Assembly: GCF_022479115.1 (NCBI RefSeq)
Contig: NZ_CP092497.1
Location: forward strand, 1,302,001 to 1,366,000
Reading direction: 5' to 3'
Source: Amycolatopsis sp. EV170708-02-1
Lineage (GTDB): Bacteria > Actinomycetota > Actinomycetes > Mycobacteriales > Pseudonocardiaceae
Length of the DNA: 64,000 nt
Shown: piece after piece, positions 34,316-43,252 of the stretch
Layout of the letters: each line of letters begins with the position of its first letter
Position numbering within the stretch: position 1 is the stretch's first letter
Notes under the pieces: generated by a model
Seen by the model: only the letters and a program-made list of their open reading frames with translations
The model's database searches: none
What the model was told of the DNA's origin: nothing
Made by a program: the position numbers and the translations under genes

Positions 34316-35542
34316 ATGCGCAAGGTTCTGATCGTCGGTGCCGGGCAGTCGGGGTTGCAGCTGGCCTTGAGCCTGCTCGCCCACGACTACGACGTCACGG
34401 TGATGTCGGCGCGGACGCCGGACGAGATCCGGTCCGGCAAGGTGATGTCGACCCAGTGCATGTTCCATTCCGCTCTGCAGCACGAGCGGGATCACAAGCT
34501 GAACCTGTGGGAGGAAGAGACCGTCAAGGTCGAGGGGCTCGGCGTTTCCATCGCGGGACCGGACTCCAGCCGCGTGCTGGACTGGTTCGGCCCGCTGGAG
34601 CACTACGCGCAGTCGGTGGACCAGCGGGTGAAGATGGCCGCCTGGCTGGAGCTGGTGGAGGACCGCGGCGGCAAGGTCGTCATCCACGGCGTCACCACCT
34701 CGGATCTGGCTCCGCTGGCGAAGCTGTACGACCTGGTCGTCATCGCGGCCGGCAAGGGCGAGCTGGTCCAGCTGTTCGACCGGATCCCGGAGCGCTCGCC
34801 CTACACCGAACCCCAGCGGGCGCTCTCGCTGGCGTACGTGCACGGCCTGGAACGCCGGCCGGAGCATCCGGACAAGGCGGCGGTGCGGTTCAACATCATC
34901 CCCGGCGTGGGTGAACTGTTCATGATCCCCGCGTACACGCTGAGCGGGAACTGCGACATCCTGTTCTTCGAGGGCGTCCCCGGCGGCCCGCTCGACTGCT
35001 GGGACGACCGGCCGTCGCCCCAGCAGCATCTCGACCGGATCCTGTCGCTGATGAAGCAGTTCCTCCCCTGGGAGTACGAGCGCTCGCGGAACGCCGTGCT
35101 GACCGACGACAAGGCGACGCTGGCCGGCGGGTACACCCCGGTCGTGCGGAACGCGGTCGGCAAACTGGGTTCGGGGACCGCGGTGCTCGGCATGGCCGAC
35201 GTCGTCGTCGCCAACGACCCGATCACCGGCCAGGGTTCCAACAACGCGAGTCACTGCGCGGCGTCCTATCTGGACTCGATCCTCGAACGCGGGGACAAGC
35301 CGTTCGACGAGGAGTGGATGACCGCGTCGTTCGAGAAGTACTGGGAGTACGCCCAGCACGTGACGACCTGGACGAACGCGATGCTGCAGCCGCCGCCCCC
35401 GCACGTGCTCCAGATCATCGGCGCGGCGGGGGAGAATCCCGCCGTGGCGAAGCGGTTCGCGAACGGGTTCTCCGATCCGACCGATTTCCAGCACTGGTTC
35501 CTCGATCCCGTGAAGGCGGAGAAGTACCTGGCCGAGGCCTGA
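34316..35542 (+). CDS. Styrene/indole monooxygenase-type flavoprotein (StyA-like)
   Basis: 408 residues with the FAD-binding GAGQSG at 8-13 and the StyA-specific features MSTQCMFHSALQ, FMIPAY and ANDPITGQGSNNASH. The family is two-component: an external flavin reductase supplies FADH2 and the oxygenase epoxidises styrene- or indole-like substrates. No reductase lies next to it. It is 24 bp after cvnD and probably in the conservon operon, replacing the cytochrome P450 that ends some conservons. An oxidative output of the conservon is possible but unproved. Confidence 0.88.
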   Translation: MRKVLIVGAGQSGLQLALSLLAHDYDVTVMSARTPDEIRSGKVMSTQCMFHSALQHERDHKLNLWEEETVKVEGLGVSIAGPDSSRVLDWFGPLEHYAQSVDQRVKMAAWLELVEDRGGKVVIHGVTTSDLAPLAKLYDLVVIAAGKGELVQLFDRIPERSPYTEPQRALSLAYVHGLERRPEHPDKAAVRFNIIPGVGELFMIPAYTLSGNCDILFFEGVPGGPLDCWDDRPSPQQHLDRILSLMKQFLPWEYERSRNAVLTDDKATLAGGYTPVVRNAVGKLGSGTAVLGMADVVVANDPITGQGSNNASHCAASYLDSILERGDKPFDEEWMTASFEKYWEYAQHVTTWTNAMLQPPPPHVLQIIGAAGENPAVAKRFANGFSDPTDFQHWFLDPVKAEKYLAEA

Positions 35543-35660
35543 TTCCGGGAGCGCGACGGTCCCGCGTCCAGGTGCGCGGGACTGTCGCGGTGCGCCGTTT
35601 CGGGCTACCGTTGTCACCGTGCGTGAGTACGGTCGGTGACGGCAGCGGAGGTGCGGCTCG

Positions 35661-36515
35661 ATGCGTTCGATGTGGAAGGGCTCGGTGTCCTTCGGGCTGG
35701 TGAGCATCCCGATCCAGCTCTACGCGGCCACCGAGAACAAGAACGTCTCGCTGCGCCAGGTGCACGAGGCCGACGGCGGCCGCATCCAGTACAAGCGGTT
35801 CTGCACGATCGACGGCGAGGAAGTGCCCTACGCCGAGATCGCCAAGGGCTACGAACTGCCCGACGGCGAGATGGTCGTCCTCACCGACGAGGACATGTCC
35901 GAACTGCCGCTGGCGTCGTCGCGGGCGATCGACGTGCTCGAATTCGTGCCGCTGGAGTCGATCGACCCGATCCAGTTCGACAAGACCTACTACCTCGAAC
36001 CGCAGAAGAACGCCGTCAAACCGTACGTGGTCCTGCGTGACGCGCTGCAGAAGGCGAGCCACGTCGCGGTCGCGAAGGTCGCCATCCGGCAGCGGGAGAC
36101 GCTCGCGATCCTGCGGGTGCACAGCGACGTCCTGACGATGACGACGATGCTGTGGCCCGACGAGGTCCGCGTCCCGGATTTCGGTTTCCTGCACGAGGAT
36201 CCGCCGCAGGTGCGGCCACAGGAACTGACGATGGCGGGTTCGCTGATCGACTCGCTGTCGGAGCCGGTGTTCGAGCAGGACAAGTACACGGACTCCTACC
36301 GCGAGGCGCTGGAGGCCATGATCGAGGCGAAGGCCGCGGGCAACGAGACGGCGAAACCGAAGGCCGTCGGAGCGAAGGCCGACGTCGTCGACCTCATGGA
36401 GGCCTTGCAGGCCAGCGTGAGCGAGGCGAAGAAGAGCAGGAAGCCCGCGGCGGCCAAGAAGGCCACCGCGGCTAAGAAACCCGCCTCCGGCAAGCGAACC
36501 CCGAAGAGCGCTTGA
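35661..36515 (+). CDS. ku: Ku protein for non-homologous end joining
   Basis: 284 residues. The bacterial Ku core is complete (MWKGSVSFGLVSIPIQLY, KRFCTIDGEEV, YYLEPQKNAVKPYVVL), followed by a Lys/Ala-rich tail (KKATAAKKPASGKRTPKSA) that binds DNA. Ku encircles DNA ends and recruits LigD. The start has GGAGG 9 nt upstream. The only LigD-related gene in this window (25209) has a degenerate ligase domain, so an active ligase must be encoded elsewhere. Confidence 0.95.
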   Translation: MRSMWKGSVSFGLVSIPIQLYAATENKNVSLRQVHEADGGRIQYKRFCTIDGEEVPYAEIAKGYELPDGEMVVLTDEDMSELPLASSRAIDVLEFVPLESIDPIQFDKTYYLEPQKNAVKPYVVLRDALQKASHVAVAKVAIRQRETLAILRVHSDVLTMTTMLWPDEVRVPDFGFLHEDPPQVRPQELTMAGSLIDSLSEPVFEQDKYTDSYREALEAMIEAKAAGNETAKPKAVGAKADVVDLMEALQASVSEAKKSRKPAAAKKATAAKKPASGKRTPKSA

Positions 36516-36648
36516 CCCTCCTTTGTGGACGGTTGTGCCCGGCGTCACCCCGCCGGGTGCCGCGACACGCCGCGCGGATGCCAGGATCTGTCGCCCCTCG
36601 GTGGTAGTAAGGCAATCGAGGAGAACTTTCCTGATCCCGGGAGGCGGT

Positions 36649-36861
36649 ATGAGCATGGAGTGCGCGTTCTGCGCCGTCGGACTCGACCACTGCCACGGCA
36701 CCCTGGTGGTCCACCTCGACGGCGGTTTCACGGAATGCAGCGAAGACGGCTGCGCCGACTTCGACTTCGCGCGGCACACGCTGACGATCGACTGTTTCGA
36801 CGTCGACGGCGGCTGCTCGTGCGCGGAGGTTCCGGCGCGGGTGCTGCTGCGGGCTTCTTGA
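36649..36861 (+). CDS. Small cysteine-rich protein
   Basis: 70 residues with CAFC and DHCHG near the N-terminus and further cysteines later (TECSEDGC, GGCSC). The pairs suggest a metal-binding or disulfide-bonded protein. GGGAGG lies 5 nt before the ATG. No named family recognised; compact Cys/His proteins of this kind are common in actinomycetes. Confidence 0.75.
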   Translation: MSMECAFCAVGLDHCHGTLVVHLDGGFTECSEDGCADFDFARHTLTIDCFDVDGGCSCAEVPARVLLRAS

Positions 36862-36969
36862 CCGGCGGTCAATACACCACTCCGGCCCGATTCGGGTGAT
36901 CGCGACCGATTGCCACTCGAAGGTGTAAGCGTTCGTGTACATCGCGGCCGGGAATGTGTTAACTATGAC

Positions 36970-37012
36970 GGGGTCCTCCGGCTCTCCCTCCCCCTCGGAG
37001 CCGGGGGACCCC
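36970..37012. terminator. Terminator hairpin after the DUF2795 gene
   Basis: GGGGTCC and CCGGCTC on the left pair with GAGCCGG and GGACCCC on the right with one bulge. It lies just past the stop of the minus-strand gene ending at 37019. Confidence 0.6.
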
Positions 37013-37018
37013 TTCATG

Positions 37019-37240
37019 TCACGGCGCTTCCTTCGCGGTGTCGTGGGTCGAAGCGCCGTCACAGGCGCACACCGCCTCCCAGACTCCGTCTCCATCCTGG
37101 TAGTCACGCGCGGGAAGGGCACCCAGCGGGCCGAGAACCTCGTCGCCCGCTCCGGCCGCGGCGGCGGCCCGCAGGAGCTCGTCGCGTCCGCACGGATAGC
37201 GTGCCTCCGTCAGATACGGGCGCGGGTCTGTTCCTGCCAT
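37019..37240 (-). CDS. DUF2795 domain-containing protein
   Basis: 73 residues starting MAGTDPRPY, after GGAGAAGGAGGGAG. The YPCGRDELLRAAAAAGAGDEVLGPLGALPARDYQDGDGVWEAV core fits DUF2795, a small helical domain of unknown function found in actinomycetes. Earlier in-frame ATG at 37309 runs into a hairpin and is rejected. Flanked by hairpins on both sides. Confidence 0.8.
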   Translation of the reverse strand: MAGTDPRPYLTEARYPCGRDELLRAAAAAGAGDEVLGPLGALPARDYQDGDGVWEAVCACDGASTHDTAKEAP

Positions 37241-37293
37241 CGGCTCTCCCTCCTTCTCCTTGTCCGGGGCGGATACCCGGCGGACGGAGGACG

Positions 37294-37346
37294 GAAACAG
37301 CCCGGGCACCCGGCGTGAGGGGAACGCCGGGTGCCCGGGCTGTTTC
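37294..37346. terminator. 22-bp hairpin between small genes
   Basis: The arm GAAACAGCCCGGGCACCCGG at 37294 onward pairs with its complement ending at 37346, giving about 22 bp with a 9-nt loop. It is upstream of the DUF2795 gene and beyond the stop of the DUF6131-like gene at 37388, so it probably ends the latter. Confidence 0.7.
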
Positions 37347-37387
37347 GGTGCCGGTACCGGGGGCTCGGTACCGGTTCGGTCCGGTGC

Positions 37388-37543
37388 TCAGTACCAGTGG
37401 GCGCGACCGCCGATGGCCTTCCCGGTGTTCCCGAGAACGGCCAGGATGATGCCGATGACCGCGAGCGCGATCCCGATCGAGTACAGAACGGGGATGCTGG
37501 CGATGACACCGACGACAATCAGGATGACGCCGAGAATGATCAC
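37388..37543 (-). CDS. DUF6131-like small membrane protein
   Basis: 51 residues from a GTG with GAAGGAGAAGG upstream. Two hydrophobic helices (IILGVILIVVGVIA and YSIGIALAVIGIILAVLG) are joined by a short turn and end with GGRAHWY. The size and the GRxHW end fit DUF6131. A longer frame upstream is not supported. Probably a membrane protein of unknown role. Confidence 0.8.
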   Translation of the reverse strand: MIILGVILIVVGVIASIPVLYSIGIALAVIGIILAVLGNTGKAIGGRAHWY

Positions 37544-37693
37544 GGGAACACCTTCTCCTTCGTAGTCGCCCGGCCCGGGTGCTGCCGAGGTGTGGCTACG
37601 CAAGGGATTCCCGCCTCGATTTCGTGAGAAACAGGGCCATCCGGCCGAAGTTTTCACGCATTCGGCCTATTCGGCCTAGTGGCTGCCCGCTCG

Positions 37694-37743
37694 GCCTCGT
37701 GAGTGGCAAGGACGGTTCTAACCGTCCTTGCCACTCACGAGGC
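37694..37743. terminator. Perfect 24-bp hairpin, same family as the element target
   Basis: 37694-37717 pairs perfectly with 37720-37743, with a 2-nt loop. It ends 10 bp after the stop of the S-adenosylhomocysteinase gene, so it terminates that transcript. Its centre, read on the minus strand, is exactly the reconstructed attB centre GGACGGTTAGAACCGTCC, and its left arm equals 659-682. It is thus an intact potential target for the element's integrase. Confidence 0.85.
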
Positions 37744-37752
37744 GTGAAGACC

Positions 37753-39228
37753 TCAGTACCGGTAGTGGTCCAGTTTGTACGGACCCTCGACGTCCACGCC
37801 GATGTACTCGGCCTGGCGCTTGGTCAGCTTCGTCAGCCGGACACCCAGCGCGTCCAGGTGCAGGCGGGCCACCTTCTCGTCGAGGTGCTTCGGCAGCACG
37901 TGGACGTCGGTGGTGTACTCGCCGGGCTTCGTGAACAGCTCGATCTGGGCGATCGTCTGGTTGGTGAAGGAGTTCGACATCACGAAGCTCGGGTGGCCGG
38001 TCGCGTTCCCGAGGTTCATCAGCCTGCCCTCGGAAAGCACGATGATCGAGTGCGCCTCGCGGTCCGCCGTCGCGGGGAAGACCCACTCGTGCACCTGAGG
38101 CTTGACCTCGATCTTCTGGATGCCCGGGATCTTCGCGAGGCCGGCCATGTCGATCTCGTTGTCGAAGTGGCCGACGTTCGCGACGATCGCGTTGTGCTTC
38201 ATCTTGGCCATCTGGTCGGCCATGATGATGTCGAAGTTGCCGGTGGTGGTGATGAAGATGTCACCGCGCTCGACGACGTCGTCGAGTTCCACGACGTCGA
38301 GGCCCTCCATCGCCGCCTGCAGCGCGCAGATCGGGTCGATCTCGGTGACGACCACGCGGGCGCCCTGGCCGCGCAGCGATTCCACCGCGCCCTTGCCGAC
38401 GTCGCCGTAGCCGCAGACGACCGCGACCTTGCCCGCGATCATCACGTCGGTGCCGCGGTTGAGACCGTCGATGAGCGAGTGGCGGATGCCGTACTTGTTG
38501 TCGAACTTCGACTTGGTCACCGAGTCGTTCACGTTCATCGCCGGGAAGAGCAGCTCGCCTTCCTTGGCGAGCTTGTAGAGCCGCTTGACGCCGTTGGTGG
38601 TCTCCTCGGTGACCCCGCGGACCTCCTTGGCGATACGGGTGAACCGGCCGGTGTCGCGGCCGAGGCTCTCGCGCAGGGTCTCCAGCACGAGGCCGTACTC
38701 TTCGCCGTCTTCCTCGGTCGCCTGCGGGACGGCGCCCGCGGCCTCGAACTCGACGCCCTTGTGGATCAGCAGGGTCGCGTCGCCGCCGTCGTCCAGGACC
38801 ATGTTCGGGACGCGGCCGTCGCCGAAGTCGAAGAGCTGGTCGGTGCACCACCAGTATTCGGCGAGCGTCTCGCCCTTCCATGCGAACACCGAGGAGCCCG
38901 ACGGGTTCTCGACGGTGCCGTCCGGGCCGACGACGACGGCAGCGGCGGCTTCGTCCTGCGTGGAGAAGATGTTGCAGGACACCCAGCGCACCTCGGCGCC
39001 CAGCGCGACGAGCGTCTCGATCAGCACGGCGGTCTGGACGGTCATGTGCAGCGAACCCGCGACCCGGGCGCCCTTCAGCGGCTGTGAGTCGGCGTATTCG
39101 CGGCGCAGCGCCATCAAACCGGGCATCTCGACCTCGGCGAGGCGCAGCTGCTTGCGGCCGGCCTCGGCGAGCGAAAGGTCGGCGACGGCGAATTCGATCC
39201 CGTTGACCTTGGACAGGGTGGGGCTCAC
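37753..39228 (-). CDS. ahcY: S-adenosyl-L-homocysteine hydrolase
   Basis: 491 residues. It converts S-adenosylhomocysteine to homocysteine and adenosine with bound NAD. NAD-binding [39 protein letters not shown] and the C-terminal KLDHYRY are present. The GTG at 39228 has GGAG 5 nt upstream; the ATG at 39243 has none, and still longer extensions run through the riboswitch. The leader carries an apparent SAH riboswitch with a terminator, so the gene should be switched on when its substrate accumulates. Confidence 0.96.
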   Translation of the reverse strand: MSPTLSKVNGIEFAVADLSLAEAGRKQLRLAEVEMPGLMALRREYADSQPLKGARVAGSLHMTVQTAVLIETLVALGAEVRWVSCNIFSTQDEAAAAVVVGPDGTVENPSGSSVFAWKGETLAEYWWCTDQLFDFGDGRVPNMVLDDGGDATLLIHKGVEFEAAGAVPQATEEDGEEYGLVLETLRESLGRDTGRFTRIAKEVRGVTEETTNGVKRLYKLAKEGELLFPAMNVNDSVTKSKFDNKYGIRHSLIDGLNRGTDVMIAGKVAVVCGYGDVGKGAVESLRGQGARVVVTEIDPICALQAAMEGLDVVELDDVVERGDIFITTTGNFDIIMADQMAKMKHNAIVANVGHFDNEIDMAGLAKIPGIQKIEVKPQVHEWVFPATADREAHSIIVLSEGRLMNLGNATGHPSFVMSNSFTNQTIAQIELFTKPGEYTTDVHVLPKHLDEKVARLHLDALGVRLTKLTKRQAEYIGVDVEGPYKLDHYRY

Positions 39229-39354
39229 TGGTTCTCCATTCATCAAGGAAGGCAGGGCGGAGCGGTCCTTCTCGCCGGTGGCGGGAAGGACGGTGTCAGT
39301 GCGGGGGTTCAGCGCGCGGCCTCGACGACGAAGGCCGGAAAAGGGTTCTGACGC

Positions 39355-39384
39355 AAGAAAGGCACCTCCACAGTGGGAGGCGCC
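39355..39384 (-). terminator. Intrinsic terminator, riboswitch expression platform
   Basis: Read on the minus strand, GGCGCCTCC pairs with GGAGGTGCC around CACTGT, followed by TTTCTT. Its left arm contains GCGCCT, which also closes the riboswitch's first stem. The two structures are therefore mutually exclusive: SAH binding should free transcription. Confidence 0.7.
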
Positions 39385-39446
39385 CTTACGTCTGTCGCGG
39401 CGGGCCGAGCGTGGCGGAAGAATTCCGTCGCAGCGCCTCTCGACCC
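39376..39446 (-). ncRNA. Probable S-adenosylhomocysteine riboswitch
   Basis: Upstream of ahcY on the same strand. The minus strand reads CGAG AGGCGC TGCGACGG, then GAATTC TTCCG, CCACGCTCGGC and finally AAGGGCGCCTC. AGGCGC (39434-39439) pairs with GCGCCT (39378-39383), CGAG with CTCG, and CGGAA with TTCCG. The order and sequence of these conserved stretches fit the SAH riboswitch, which activates ahcY in several bacteria. Overlap with the terminator described above supports the call. It was identified by eye only. Confidence 0.68.
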
Positions 39447-39478
39447 GGAACCAGAATGGCAAAGCGCCGCGAGCGCTG

Positions 39479-40528
39479 TCAAGGCGACGCGGGCGTGCCG
39501 AATTCGGCGCGGACTCCCAGCAGCCGGACGGGTCTGCCGAGGTCGAACATGCCGAGCACGGTCCGCGCCGCCTTCTCGATTTCGACGGGGTCGGCGGTCG
39601 GTGCGGGCAGGGTCACGCTGTGCGTATGGGTCTGGAACGGGGCGAACCGGACCTTGACCGCGACCCGTGCGGCGGGCCTGCCTTCCTCGGCGACGTCCTG
39701 TGAGACCCGTTTCGCCAGCGCGGCGATTTCGGTGGCCATGACCTCGGGATCGGTGAGGTTCTGCTGGAAGGTCGTCTCGCGGCTACGGGAACGTGCGACG
39801 TAGGGCGTCGCGGTGACTTCGGCGTCGCCGAGCCCGCCGGCGAGGATCCGGTACCAAGGGCCGAGCTTCGGGCCGAACCGGGCCGCGAGATCCGCCGGAT
39901 CGGCACCCGCCAGTTCCAGCACGGTGTGATAGCCGGCCTCGGCGAGCTTCTTCGTGGTCTTGGTGCCGATGCCCCAGAGCGCGTCCGTCGGCTTCTCGGC
40001 CATGACCTCCCACCAGTTGTCCTGGACGAGACGGAAGATCCCCGCCGGTTTGGCGAACCCGGTGGCGAGTTTGGCGCGCAGCTTGTTGTCCCCGATGCCG
40101 ACCGAGCAGGAGAGCCCGGTCTCTTCGGCCACCGCCAGCCGGATGTCGGCGGCGAGCGCTTCGGGATCGGCGGTGGTGACACCGAGGAATGCTTCGTCCC
40201 AGCCGAGCACCTCGACGACCACGGGGAATTCCCGCAGCGTCGCCATCACCCGATCGGAGACTTCTTGGTACGCGGGTGCGTCCGTGGCGAGGAAGATCGC
40301 GCCCACGCAGCGTTTCGCGGCGGTTCGCAACGGCATCCCGGACCGGATGCCGAATTCCCGCGCCTCGTACGACGCCGTCGCCACCACGGCCCGTTCGGTC
40401 GGATCGCCCGTGCCGCCGACGACCACGGGCTTGCCGCGCAGCTCGGGACGCCGGGCGACCTCGACCGCGGCGATGAACTGGTCGAGGTCGACGTGGAGTA
40501 CCCAGCGTATCCACTCCCGGTCGGTCAT
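39479..40528 (-). CDS. dinB: DNA polymerase IV (Y-family)
   Basis: 349 residues. [12 protein letters not shown] at the N-terminus carries the first metal Asp. The catalytic pair lies in GWDEAF (usually SIDEAY/F), which is a variant but keeps the Asp-Glu. RSGMPLRTA, a helix-hairpin region ([22 protein letters not shown]) and a little-finger domain follow. No C-terminal beta-clamp motif is obvious. The enzyme does error-prone lesion bypass. It ends 33 bp before the ahcY riboswitch and on the same strand. Confidence 0.92.
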   Translation of the reverse strand: MTDREWIRWVLHVDLDQFIAAVEVARRPELRGKPVVVGGTGDPTERAVVATASYEAREFGIRSGMPLRTAAKRCVGAIFLATDAPAYQEVSDRVMATLREFPVVVEVLGWDEAFLGVTTADPEALAADIRLAVAEETGLSCSVGIGDNKLRAKLATGFAKPAGIFRLVQDNWWEVMAEKPTDALWGIGTKTTKKLAEAGYHTVLELAGADPADLAARFGPKLGPWYRILAGGLGDAEVTATPYVARSRSRETTFQQNLTDPEVMATEIAALAKRVSQDVAEEGRPAARVAVKVRFAPFQTHTHSVTLPAPTADPVEIEKAARTVLGMFDLGRPVRLLGVRAEFGTPASP

Positions 40529-40537
40529 GAGCCGAGC

Positions 40538-40963
40538 TTAGGACCGTTCCGCGATCTCGTCGCGCATCCGCTGCTCGTTCTCCTGCAGTTCGGGCGTGAA
40601 GTTCTCACCGAAATCCTCGGCTTCGAGGATCTTGCGGACCTCGAGCACGGTGTCGCCGGTCGGGGGAGTGGGACAGCGCTTCGCCCACTCGATCGCCTCG
40701 GCTCGCGACGGGACATCGACGATCCAGAAGCCGCCGACGAGTTCCTTGGCCTCGGTGAACGGGCCGTCGGTGACGGTGGCCCCGGCCGAGTTGAGCGTGA
40801 CGCGAGCGCCCTTGGAGCTCTCCTGCAGGCCTTCGCCGCCCACCAGTACACCGGCGTCGAGCATCTCCTGGTTGAACTTCGCCATGGCGGTCAAGGCCTC
40901 CATCGGCGGCATCTTCCCGGCTTCGGAATCCTCGTCCGCCTTGATGATGATCATGAACCGCAT
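40538..40963 (-). CDS. YCII-related domain protein
   Basis: 141 residues, ATG after GGGAGGAAGACGT. MRFMIIIKADEDSE, LVGGEGLQES, VTDGPFTEAKELVGGFWIVDV and EAIEWAKRCP fit the YCII/DGPF family often encoded beside ECF sigma factors. No sigma factor is present here. It is followed by dinB 10 bp downstream, a likely operon. Function unknown. Confidence 0.92.
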   Translation of the reverse strand: MRFMIIIKADEDSEAGKMPPMEALTAMAKFNQEMLDAGVLVGGEGLQESSKGARVTLNSAGATVTDGPFTEAKELVGGFWIVDVPSRAEAIEWAKRCPTPPTGDTVLEVRKILEAEDFGENFTPELQENEQRMRDEIAERS

Positions 40964-41023
40964 ACGTCTTCCTCCCAGTGAACCCGACGTTTCGCCCGGA
41001 CTCTACCGGCGGCGGGAAGACGA

Positions 41024-41290
41024 TCAGTCGCGGCCGAACCGGGAAAGATGCACGATCACCGCGGTGGTCACGGTGATCATCCCGGTCAGCAGCAGGGCCG
41101 GACTGTTCAGCATCAACCCCAGCAGCATCAACAGTGCCGCGGTGCTGTCGAGGCTCAGCAGGACGGCCAGCCGGAGCAGGGGCGGCCGGGCGGGCCTGCC
41201 GGCGCGGAGCCGGGCCGCCAGCGCCGGCTCGGTGAGCTCGAACCAGCGCTCGATCTTCTCCAGCTCTTGCCGGTCGTGATGGCTCAGCAT
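41024..41290 (-). CDS. DUF3040 small membrane protein
   Basis: 88 residues starting MLSHHDRQELEKIERWFE, the family's characteristic start. Two hydrophobic helices (about 38-58 and 62-80) follow. DUF3040 proteins are actinomycete membrane proteins of unknown function. The upstream extension is not supported. Confidence 0.85.
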   Translation of the reverse strand: MLSHHDRQELEKIERWFELTEPALAARLRAGRPARPPLLRLAVLLSLDSTAALLMLLGLMLNSPALLLTGMITVTTAVIVHLSRFGRD

Positions 41291-41544
41291 CGGTTTCTCC
41301 TTCGGCGCGCCCCGGCCGTCGACAACCACGGAATACCCAGGAGCAGGCCGGGATAAGCATCGAATTTCACCCTCCTTAGTATAACGGCCTATACGCTTGG
41401 GCGAAAGAAGATCGATTTCGATCGAATGGTTGCGCCATTAGGGGTTTCGGCACCGATAAAGATCGTCGAAGACGGGGGATCTCGGTAGCTTCTGCGCTTG
41501 TGGCCAGGGTGGCCGCGGTTGCGCCATCCGGGAGGACACGAGCG

Positions 41545-42603
41545 ATGACCATGCCCACCGAACCGATCGGCAGTATTCCCCGGCCCGGTTATCTCATCGA
41601 CGCGCTCGGTGAGCACGCGGCCGGACGGCTCGACGCCGACGGGCTCGGCGAGTTGCGGGAAAAGGCCCTGGTGGACACCATTCGGCGCCTGGAGGAGACC
41701 GGTTCCCCGGTCATCACCGACGGGGAACAGGGCAAGCCGAGCTTCGCCACGTATCCGTTGGCGGGCCTCACTTCGCTGGCGCCGGACGGTGTCGTGATCC
41801 CGTTCGCCGACGGGCACACCCGGCGGCTTCCGAGGCTCACCGCCGGGCCGTTCCGCTATCAGGCGTACGCCGACACCTATCTGCGCGAGGCGAAGAAGCA
41901 CACGACCAGGCCGGTGAAGCAGGCGGTGATCGCGGCCTCGGCGGTCGGTCTCGTCTATCCCGGTGAAGAATTGGCGGGCTACGCCAAAGAACAGTTCATC
42001 GCCGACCTGGTGAACGAGGCCGAGGCCGATATCCGCCGCAGCCTCGACGCGGGGGCGCACAGCGTTCAGATCGACTTCACCGAGGGCAGGTTGTCGCTGA
42101 AGCTCGATCCGTCCGGCGGCCTGCTCCGGTCCTTTGTGGACTTGAACAACGCGGTGCTGGATCGCTTCTCCGAAGAAGAGCGGAAGAAGATCGGGGTGCA
42201 CACCTGTCCCGGTGGGGACCAGGACTCCGTGCACAGCCTCGATGTCGATTACGCCGGCCTGCTGCCCACGCTGTTCCGGCTGAAGGTCGGCAACGTCTAC
42301 GTCCAGCTCGCCAGTGAGGCGGATCCCGAACGGGCGCTGCGAGTGATCGCCGAGCACGGGAGGCCGGACCAGCGGGTCTTCATCGGTGTGACCGACCCGA
42401 TCGACCCGCGGGTCGAAACCGCCGAGGAGGTCCGGGACCGGATTCTTCAGGCGGCGCGGTACCTTCCGCCGGACCGGCTGGGCACCTGCGACGACTGCGG
42501 GTTCTCCCCGTTCGCCGACGACACCTCGACCTCCCGGGACCTCGCGTTCGCCAAGATCGCCGCCCGCGTCGAAGGTACGCGCCTCGCCGCCGAAGCACTC
42601 TGA
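41545..42603 (+). CDS. MetE-like cobalamin-independent methionine synthase family protein
   Basis: 352 residues, matching only the C-terminal catalytic barrel of MetE. The zinc ligands appear to be present: His and Cys in GVHTCPGGDQ, a Glu in YVQLASE and Cys in DDCGFSPF. Start ATG after GGAGG. Single-barrel relatives may use methylated donors other than folate, so the substrate is open. It lies 7 kb from ahcY; the shared methyl cycle is noted, not evidence. Confidence 0.85.
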   Translation: MTMPTEPIGSIPRPGYLIDALGEHAAGRLDADGLGELREKALVDTIRRLEETGSPVITDGEQGKPSFATYPLAGLTSLAPDGVVIPFADGHTRRLPRLTAGPFRYQAYADTYLREAKKHTTRPVKQAVIAASAVGLVYPGEELAGYAKEQFIADLVNEAEADIRRSLDAGAHSVQIDFTEGRLSLKLDPSGGLLRSFVDLNNAVLDRFSEEERKKIGVHTCPGGDQDSVHSLDVDYAGLLPTLFRLKVGNVYVQLASEADPERALRVIAEHGRPDQRVFIGVTDPIDPRVETAEEVRDRILQAARYLPPDRLGTCDDCGFSPFADDTSTSRDLAFAKIAARVEGTRLAAEAL

Positions 42604-42625
42604 CGTCGCGCGATGGGCGCCTTCG

Positions 42626-43252
42626 TCAGTTCTGGACCGCGACCCGGATGCCGAGTCCGACCAGGAAGGTGCCCATCACCGCGTCCATCGTGCGCCGGAC
42701 GCGGCCGGAGCTGAAGAACCTCCGCAGCGAACCGACCAGCGTCGAGAGGACGAACGTCCAGACGACGGCCACCGTGGTGGCCAGGACGGCGAGTTGCAGG
42801 GTCTGCGCTGTCGAGGCCGAATGCGGGAGGAACTGGGGGATGAGCGCGAGGAAGAACATCGCGACCTTCGGGTTGAGCAGGTTCGTGAACAGTCCCTGCC
42901 GGAACGCCTCCTTGGGCGCGACGACCGGGGCGACCTTGTCCTTGAGCTCGCTGTAGTCGCCGCGGCGCACCGCGAGCCACGCCTTGACGCCGAGGAAGAT
43001 CAGGTACGCGGCGCCGATCAGCTTCACCACGGTGAACGCGATCGCCGACGCGGTGAGGATCGCCGCGACCCCGAGCGCGATCGCGACCACCCAGACGAAG
43101 ACGCCGAGCGCGATGCCGAGCCCGGCGGCGATCCCGGCCTTGCGCCCGCCGAGGATCGCGCTGCGGGTCACCACCAGGAAATCCGGGCCCGGTGCCATCG
43201 CGCCGAGCAGGCAGATCAGGACGAACGAAAGTGCGGTGGCCCCGGAGATCAT
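42626..43252 (-). CDS. LysE-family translocator
   Basis: 208 residues with six predicted helices. The conserved loop GPDFLVVTRSAILGGRKAGIAAGLGIALG at 20-50 identifies the LysE/RhtB exporter family. Its start overlaps the stop of the upstream GNAT gene (ATGA), a coupled pair. Probably exports an amino acid or derivative. Confidence 0.92.
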   Translation of the reverse strand: MISGATALSFVLICLLGAMAPGPDFLVVTRSAILGGRKAGIAAGLGIALGVFVWVVAIALGVAAILTASAIAFTVVKLIGAAYLIFLGVKAWLAVRRGDYSELKDKVAPVVAPKEAFRQGLFTNLLNPKVAMFFLALIPQFLPHSASTAQTLQLAVLATTVAVVWTFVLSTLVGSLRRFFSSGRVRRTMDAVMGTFLVGLGIRVAVQN

